Shown here in pieces: positions 57,030 through 64,000 of a DNA stretch of 64,000 nt. Source of the DNA: Megalopta genalis (taxonomy: Eukaryota > Arthropoda > Insecta > Hymenoptera > Halictidae); NCBI RefSeq assembly GCF_051020955.1, contig NC_135016.1, positions 10,310,001 through 10,374,000 of the forward strand, read 5' to 3'. The notes under the pieces are model-generated. The model had not been told where the DNA came from. It saw nothing but the letters and a program-made list of their open reading frames with translations, and ran no database searches. The position numbers were made by a program, and so were the translations under genes. Each line of letters begins with the position of its first letter. Positions within the stretch are counted from its first letter, which is position 1.

Positions 57030-59765
57030 TTCAGAATATTTTTATGTTACGTACAAATTATTAAAATTGTTGAAAGAGGGGAGACAGTTTCGTCTGTCTT
57101 ACGTTTCTCAATTAACCCGGGCAATTTTTATTTTGCATAAAGGTCCGCTGTCTACTAATCAGTTTTAGGGCTCGGCAGTTCCAGTGTTAAGCGTCCGCCC
57201 GCGACGCAGTTTCTTTAATTGCGAGCGACGACTGCACATTTCTACAGGGCGTTTTAATCCAGAAACGTCGCGTGCAGGGTGGTGTCGGCGCTAAGTATGA
57301 TATTAAAATTTCTTCGTACGCTGACAGCGCCAGTTTAGCCACTTTAGCCGCGTCCCTTCACGAGCACTTGCGCGAGGCTTCACAGCTGATTAGAGTCGTC
57401 CTTTGGTACTCAAGCTGTTAAGCTGTGGGCGTACAGCTGGCGCACGTTTGCAACGAATAACTTTGCCTTTCTTGTCCTGTTAACTCGTGAACGCCGACTA
57501 TGAACCGCAAAAATGAGGTGTTTAGGCAATTAATATATAAAATAATAAATACATTATTTATTAGTATTAGTATTAGTAGTAGTAGTAGTATTAGAATTTA
57601 TTAATTTATTATTTAATAGTAAATGTAACAAATACTGATGTTTATTAGGCAGTTAACATTTACCGTTGTAACTTCTGCATTCTCGAAATCTCAGCGACAT
57701 TTATTTTGTTCGGATATATTACAATAAGAGGGAACTTTTAAACCTATTTATCCCTCATCCGGCCCTCATTTTGCGAACTTAATGTGTTCCTAATGTGTCA
57801 AATTTTCACAATCGTAAAAAATCATTGCAATAAGAGGCAAATTATTTCTTTTACCATATATTTTATTGCAAGGAGAACATTCGCATTCTTCACGTAGAAT
57901 GAAACGGTGTGCAGAACAAACTGCTTTTTCATTTTTATTGCAACGTGCACTATATACATTTACGTTCTTTATATATGGCAACGAGCCCGTTTCTTGCTAA
58001 TTGACACGTGCATTAAGCAATGAAAAATATGAAACTGCTTCTTGTATTTCCAGAACGATACGTATAACGTTAGGTGCTCGAGGACCGAAAAATTGCTGAT
58101 TTTTGAGCTGTCGTGACTTCGTGAAAAAAAATCGCACGATAGTTTGTCTTAGCTCATTTTGAAGCGTGAAGTTTCTACTTTCATACATGTTATCGTAAAT
58201 AGACTCGGATATAGTACACGAGATGTAAAAGACCGAAAGGTGCAGCCTCTTCATTGTGTATCCTCTACGCACCTTGACGATTCGAATGCTGGCGCGCTTT
58301 TCATTTAGAATGCTATAAACCGGTGACAAAAAATCGGACGTTGATTTTTGAGGATTTGATTTAAAGGAGAGACTTCCACCTTCAAGATCATGCTAATAGG
58401 ATTCTCCTCGAAAAATTGTCAAATACCGTAGGGTCACTTGAATTCGCAAGATTTCAAGAGGTGAAAGGCAACTTTCGCTTTTTTACTATTGTTACGAGAA
58501 CTCTGTACGAACGTAATTGTGCGTATAAATGTAATTGTGCACATGAATGTAATTCCGTACTCCGTATATGTTCCAACGAATTATGAAATTCCGAGTAGGT
58601 GATTGCAAATCTGCTCGTAACATAATGAAAATAATGTCGTGGGCCGGTTGTACATCCGGTCTCGAGTCACGAAACGCCGCGTTACCAAATGAACCCAGTA
58701 TTTCATTGCATTGTGCACAGGAACAAAGATCCAATGGTATGAATCAGAGTTTAAATACAGTAATTCAAGAAGATATAAAGGGTAGACCCGGGGCGCAGTG
58801 AGTTTCCAAGGCCGAGACCGTTACAAAGAAATGTATTAAACGCGTTCTCGAAGAAGGGAATCTACGAGTTTTCTTCCTCCGGACTATCAATAATTTCCTC
58901 TCCGACATCGTATGCAGCACTTTTCAGGTTTGCTGCTTCATTCGACCGGACGCAGAACGATGCCCGGCATCTATCCTCGCGACGTATGTACCCAAAAAGA
59001 GTGCTGCTAAAAAAATGGATAAAGCGTCAGAAGCAAGAAACCGGCTGCCGGCCGCTCCTAAAGAACGGCTGCAAATCGGGCCCCATTGTGCCGAAGTGCT
59101 GCCATAGACCTAGTTTGCCAATGAAATACGGAGCATCCGACGCTGTGAAAAATGCACACGAAACAGTGGCAACGTGTCCGTTGGCCGTGGACATTTGTTA
59201 CACTCTTGCGCCTCGCTTTCGCTGTAAATAATGCAGCGACGCGGTGACTCGGCGACGTGTTATTTGAACATCGCGCGGGACGATGAAACGACTCAATAGC
59301 GATGAAAAGTAGATTCTCGTAGACTAAACAAAATCAAGGTTACTTGGGAAGCAATTAATTGTAACACGGTGAACTGAATTTTCGACTAAAGTCAGCAGAG
59401 ACTCGCAAATGTCGCGAGCTTTTACGGTTCAATCGTTTCAAATCGCGATTCTGATTTGCACTCGAATAGCGATTTGAAATCATTTTTCCACGAAATTGTA
59501 TTATATTTAAGAAATTGTTGAGAATTTTATGCAGAAGATCTTAAGTATGATATAATATATAATGATTAAGTATGATCTGGTATATATGATATAATAAACT
59601 GTAAGTCGAAAATTGATTGTTATATGATGTTATTTCTTAAAGAAAATAACAGTTCCTATAACTGGCTCATTGGTGAGGTCTGTCGAGTTGCAGTTATGGT
59701 AGAGGTATTACATTTTTTCGAAAGTATTAAAGTATGAAATTGATTATTATGAAATTAATTAAAGT
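57030..59765. other. Non-coding stretch, no gene recognised
   Basis: Nothing supportable as a gene. There is an (AGT)n-like run near 57560-57592 and AT-rich sequence. ORFs at 58568-58801 and 58986-59231 (plus) lack recognisable motifs. Confidence 0.5.
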
Positions 59766-59770
59766 ATTAA

Positions 59771-60119
59771 CCTTTTAGGCACGACGCGCCATTATAGTGG
59801 CTTTCGCGGATGTCATCTCTCTGAACGACGCGTCACTATAGTGGCTTTCGCGGATGTCATCTTTCTGAACGACGCACCACTATAGTGGCTTACTCTAGTA
59901 GCTCACTCGGTCATCGTTTGAATCAAATAATCGTCTTCATATGCATTGTTTCACACTTCTTTTGACTTCACATCGATTTGCAATATACAGACTCATCTTA
60001 ACAATATAACTGTATCTTAACAATATACAGACAGAATATACAGACACTCTGTACAGTACATATCAGACTCTGCCGTCCAGAGAAATAGCCTCGCGCAGAA
60101 TTCAGCCGTACCTAAAAGG
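59771..60119. mobile_element. piggyBac-like MITE with internal tandem repeats
   Basis: The element is flanked by TTAA on both sides (59767-59770 and 60120-60123) and has inverted ends CCTTTTAGGCAC and GTACCTAAAAGG. TTAA duplication and CCY-type ends are hallmarks of the piggyBac superfamily. It is 349 bp with no transposase ORF. At the left end a 44-bp unit (ACGACGCGCCATTATAGTGG, then CTTTCGCGGATGTCATC) is repeated at 59781, 59825 and 59869. Confidence 0.85.
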
Positions 60120-60124
60120 TTAAG

Positions 60125-60890
60125 ATATCGTTATAATTTATAATATATTATAATAAAGAAAAAGTATTGTGTGCTATATAACCGAATGACTGCGTACTCA
60201 ATTTTGTAATACCATTTAAACGAGTGGAACGCAAAGATCGTAACGTAATAATGAATTTCTCATAAATTCATTACATTTTTTCAGCGTAGTCAAGCTGTTG
60301 CGTCGTACCGTGCATCGGACGTACCCAGGGGTCTGTTTAAATTGCTAGCAAGGATTTTAATGAAATTTTCTGAGAGATTCAGCTTGGAGTCTCTTAAATT
60401 CGAGGATAAGCCGCGTAAAATAAAATACGATGACCGAACGCCGGAAGGAACGCTGAACGATCCAGTCTGGACTGAATATACGACACAGTTCGAGGCTGCC
60501 TCGAATCCAGCTCTCCCGCTGGAAATTTGCCCTAACTCGTTCGACCAGTTAGCGACCGCTGGCCCCATAATTCGCGAGAACAGTATTCGAAGCGCCGCGC
60601 CGGCCACGGCTCATTCATAATGACCACACGAAAAACACCTCGTTGACGGCTGCAGCGATATCCCCCCGGAATCTCCAACAATTGGTCGTTCCGGAATCAA
60701 TTAGAACGGAGCAATTAAGGCGTCGTGTAGATTTGAAATTCGGCTGAACGGCTCGGCTCTGAGGTTGTAGGATTTCAAAGGGTCCTAGCCGAAACGGAGC
60801 GGCTTAAAGCATCTGCGACATTTCCATGTTTGTCCTCCGAGAGGCGTTTTTGCTACTATGCAGGTTTATGGTCGCTGAATAACGCCCGTA
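60125..60890. other. Non-coding stretch between two mobile elements
   Basis: No gene is supported. The ORF at 60342-60620 (plus) has no recognisable domain and no splice context. Confidence 0.45.
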
Positions 60891-60893
60891 ATT

Positions 60894-61505
60894 GCACTGC
60901 ACAAAAAATTATGGCATAAAAAATGACCAACTTTAATTGACGATAACTCTCCGAAAGATCATCGTAGGATGGTGAGTTTTCTTTGAAATTAAAGCTTGAA
61001 ACCTCTCTTTTGAGATAATCTTACGGATTTTATGTTTGATGCACCCTCACTGAAGTAATTAATTTAAACGTGAAGCTATGTTTGTCATATTTAAAATTAC
61101 CACGATTGACGAAATGCAGGGAATTGCAAGGTTTATTTTAAAGTGCTGCAACTTTGCGACAAAAAATTGCAGCCACGTTTATTTTTGTTTAAATTAAACG
61201 GGAGGGATCAAACTTCAGTTACATGTAAACGGCATTTCCGAAAAAAATTTTACGAAGTCCGTGCACGTCATCAAACTTGGCTATTTTCAATATGACAAAC
61301 ATGGCTTCACATTTAAAGGGTCAGAATGGTACAGGTGCATCGAACTTAAAATCTTAGAAATACTGTCTGAAAATAGAAGTTCCAAGCTTTAACTTCAAAG
61401 AAAAATCATCATCCTGCGACGGTCTTTTGCGGAGTTATCGTCAGTTAAACTTGACCAATTTTCATCCAAAATTTTTCTATGCTATAATTTTTTCTTTATG
61501 TGTGC
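60894..61505. mobile_element. 610-bp foldback element with long inverted repeats
   Basis: The left part (AAAAAATTATGGCAT, TTGACGATAACTC, AATTAAAGCTTGAAAC, GAAGCTATGTTTGTCATAT) is matched in reverse by the right part (ATATGACAAACATGGCTTC, GTTCCAAGCTTTAACTTC, GAGTTATCGTCAGTTAA, ATGCTATAATTTTTTC). The arms are about 190 bp each with an unpaired middle. No ORF. The exact ends and target duplication are uncertain. Confidence 0.75.
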
Positions 61506-61509
61506 GTTC

Positions 61510-64000
61510 TGCTACTATTATAATAATATGTAGTTGCTATATATAGAAATATAACATATGATGTGCGCTTTTAACTTTTATAAGAAATCTGCATTTTTAG
61601 CGATTTTTCATTTTTTGCAACCAGGACGATCGACTTCAAAAACTTTCCGAAAACTTTTTGAAAAATGCACATCGTTGGCCGTAACGTGTCACATTTTTTT
61701 TTTTTTTTCGTTTACGCATGCATTTATGCGTTGGCATATGTACATTGCCTCGGATGCAACCTATTTTGAAGGCAATAAGATCAATTTTGATGAATATATA
61801 AGTAGTTCGTGTTTCATTCACAAATTCCCGGTACTTTTTCTTACATAATTCAAAGCCAAGAACATGAAAACTTCGTTTTACCATTTTAACTTGCTTCGTT
61901 CCAGGTTCATTGAAGTTCTCCCTCCCGGACTATCTTAAGAAAACTCTCGACCCCTTTCTCAGGCAACCGTAAAAAATACTACGATCTCATAAACGAGTAT
62001 TAGGGCTGGCAACCGCAAAGGAACGTAACTAAATCTCACAGACAGTAAGCCCGGGAGAAAGTCATCGAATAATCTCTGGAGCAGGGTCTGATAGGTCATC
62101 CTCTCGCTTATGAGTGCTCTGACAGGTTCCGGGCGAAACGCTGCTTTCAGAAGATTCACCCTTCAGCCGGACCCTTACTCTTTTCACCCTTTCAAGCATC
62201 TTGAATCGAGAAATCGTCCTCGGCCGCAGCCCCGGCAGATTCTACTGCAGAATTTCTTCGAGTGGAAACACTTTTGTCTGCTGGATAAGGTGGTTGAAAC
62301 ATTCCTCAAAGAAGCTCCATAGCTATAAAGTTTGTACCTTTGAATGTTCGGTCACTTCTTGTCCCAAGATAAATTACTTCTAGGAACTGTCTACATTTAC
62401 TTCGACGTTCGAGACGATTTTGTATTGTCTCAATTGACCGTGGATTTTATGCGTTTAAAGACAAAGAGAAAACTCGTGAAACTGAGGCCCCTCTTATGTT
62501 GAAAATGGCGTCAATTGAAACGTCGGTAAAATCGTTAAAAAATTGTTTTCGATACTTTAGCTAATACTAGCTTAAAGATTAAAGTCTCCTGTTTACAATA
62601 ATACCTCAAAACTTGATCTACGATTTTTGTTAGCCCTTTTATCAAGTACGAACGAAGATCATGTTTGACTGCGTGAAATGCTAGTATTGCATATATGTAC
62701 CTGTCATTCAAACCTTGATGAAACAATAAAAAAAGATTGAAGATCAATTTTTTTGGAGTTGTTTTAAAGAGAAGGATTCAGTCTTCGAACCAATATAGAT
62801 ATTGGTCTTCGTCAGGCGCAACAATTTTTGGAAATTTTTAGAGACGTTTAAATAAAAACATTCTCCAAGTTTCTCACCTGTTGTGTCATAAAGGAAAGTC
62901 CCGGGTACAATAAAAAATTGTAATGTTCTGACTATTTAAAATCATTAAAAGAAATAAAGCTAGCAATAATAATAACCATTCGCTGAGGAAATTCGTGTCT
63001 TCGTGCTCCAAAAATTGCATCATTTATAATGAATCTACTTTCGGTACAGCGCCAAGTATTAACTGCACTAAGGTGCTTCAGTCGAAGTTAATATTCTATA
63101 ATGCAACTCTATACCATAGCTTCGAATTTACGCGTTTATGACTAGCACGTTTCAAGCCCGATTCCACAGGAATGCTCCGCTTGCTGCCGGCACGAAGAAA
63201 AATCCGAGGAAATGATCGCGCTTAATAACGGAGTGTCTGTTCACGAGCGGGCTTTATTCGTGGCATTACTTTCGCGTTTAATAGTTATCGCGTACCTCTC
63301 GCTCGTCGGGGACCATATCGGGAATGATGCGTCGCATGATGTTTGTAGGGGGTCCGAGCAATAAAAGCGGCGAGTAGGGCGAAGTTTCGAGTAAAGAATA
63401 AGCCGCAGAAAAGGGGCTACTTTTATCTTCGATCTCGCGCGAGGCTTCGCGTTTATTATCCGTCGTTCGGCCGCGTACAGCGACGGTTATTTGCAGAAGT
63501 GTTTCGAAACGATATACCCGGGGCCGGTTCTTATCTTCGTTGCAAAAGACCGAGGGAGACGCGCGCGGAGCGAGATAGCAGCCTGGGAATCACAAGAACG
63601 TCTTAATCGTCGTTAATCTAATTTAATAAAGTGATCGTTTCCGCGAGGACAAGGCGAGAACTACTTGAGTGTCTCGCGTAACAAGAAGTGTCGAGGGAAA
63701 GTTTGACACGGTGATTAAGCAGGAGGGTCGAGAACGGTTTAATAGCTCGAAGAAGCTCTTCCGAAAAAACATCCAGCGAAAGTTCCCCCGTGGAAAAACG
63801 ACGTTCACCGTATGCTCAGACGCTGCTTCGAATTGAAATCCTTCTAAATCCTTCGAGAAATTTTTTTCGTTATTGAAACTAACGTGGATTCGTAGGTTGA
63901 ACCCTCCTCTTTACAGCTGTGCCTTGAAGCATCGTCTATGATTTTTTTAAATCATTTCATGAAACACAAATGGAGAACATGATCGACTGCCTAGCATCTT
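61510..64000. other. Non-coding stretch at the right edge
   Basis: No gene is supported. The GC-richer sequence from about 63160 to 63830 has no recognised exon. It may be the flank of a gene beyond the window. Confidence 0.4.

Overview
The window is eukaryotic nuclear DNA from an insect. It has split genes with GT-AG introns, long intergenic stretches, microsatellites, several small inverted-repeat transposons and LTR remnants. The genes are insect neuropeptide genes. The SIFamide sequence and the gene structures would fit a hymenopteran (bee, ant or wasp), but that order is inferred and not proved by the sequence.

Three genes can be supported. All are on the minus strand and lie in the first 27.3 kb. 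(1) The SIFamide neuropeptide precursor has coding exons at 6191-6062 and 5294-5203, plus a TATA-box promoter and a likely 5'UTR exon near 6.6-6.7 kb. (2) A six-exon gene of about 320 codons (14315-9748) encodes a coiled-coil protein with a CxxC/His-containing N-terminal segment; I do not recognise the family. (3) A CCHamide-type (bombesin-receptor-like) neuropeptide GPCR has six coding exons between 27224 and 17910 and about 460 residues. It carries all seven transmembrane segments and the family motifs. Its first coding intron is best explained by a GC-AG splice pair.

The peptide gene and the GPCR both belong to neuroendocrine signalling. They are not a known ligand-receptor pair: the SIFamide receptor is a different GPCR family, and the CCHamide ligands are not in this window.

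From about 27.3 to 64 kb I found no convincing protein-coding gene. This part holds repeats. There are two oppositely oriented solo-LTR-like elements (29128-29923 and 46404-47535), each with a perfect 4-bp target-site duplication. One contains a 450-bp, strongly hairpin-forming module between 36-bp direct repeats. Two more diverged LTR-like pieces lie near 15.0-15.6 and 38.0-38.3 kb. There are several families of TA-flanked MITEs, a TTAA-flanked piggyBac-like MITE with internal 44-bp repeats, a 610-bp foldback element, a five-copy 377-bp satellite-like array with an alternating two-type pattern, and several degenerate tandem arrays.

The GPCR introns also hold repeats: a 10-bp array, a 56-bp array, a 133-bp triplication and two MITEs. 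Near 7.4-8.4 kb on the plus strand, a TATA-like element lies upstream of a tandemly duplicated exon-like unit, which may mark an unannotated spliced, possibly non-coding, transcript.
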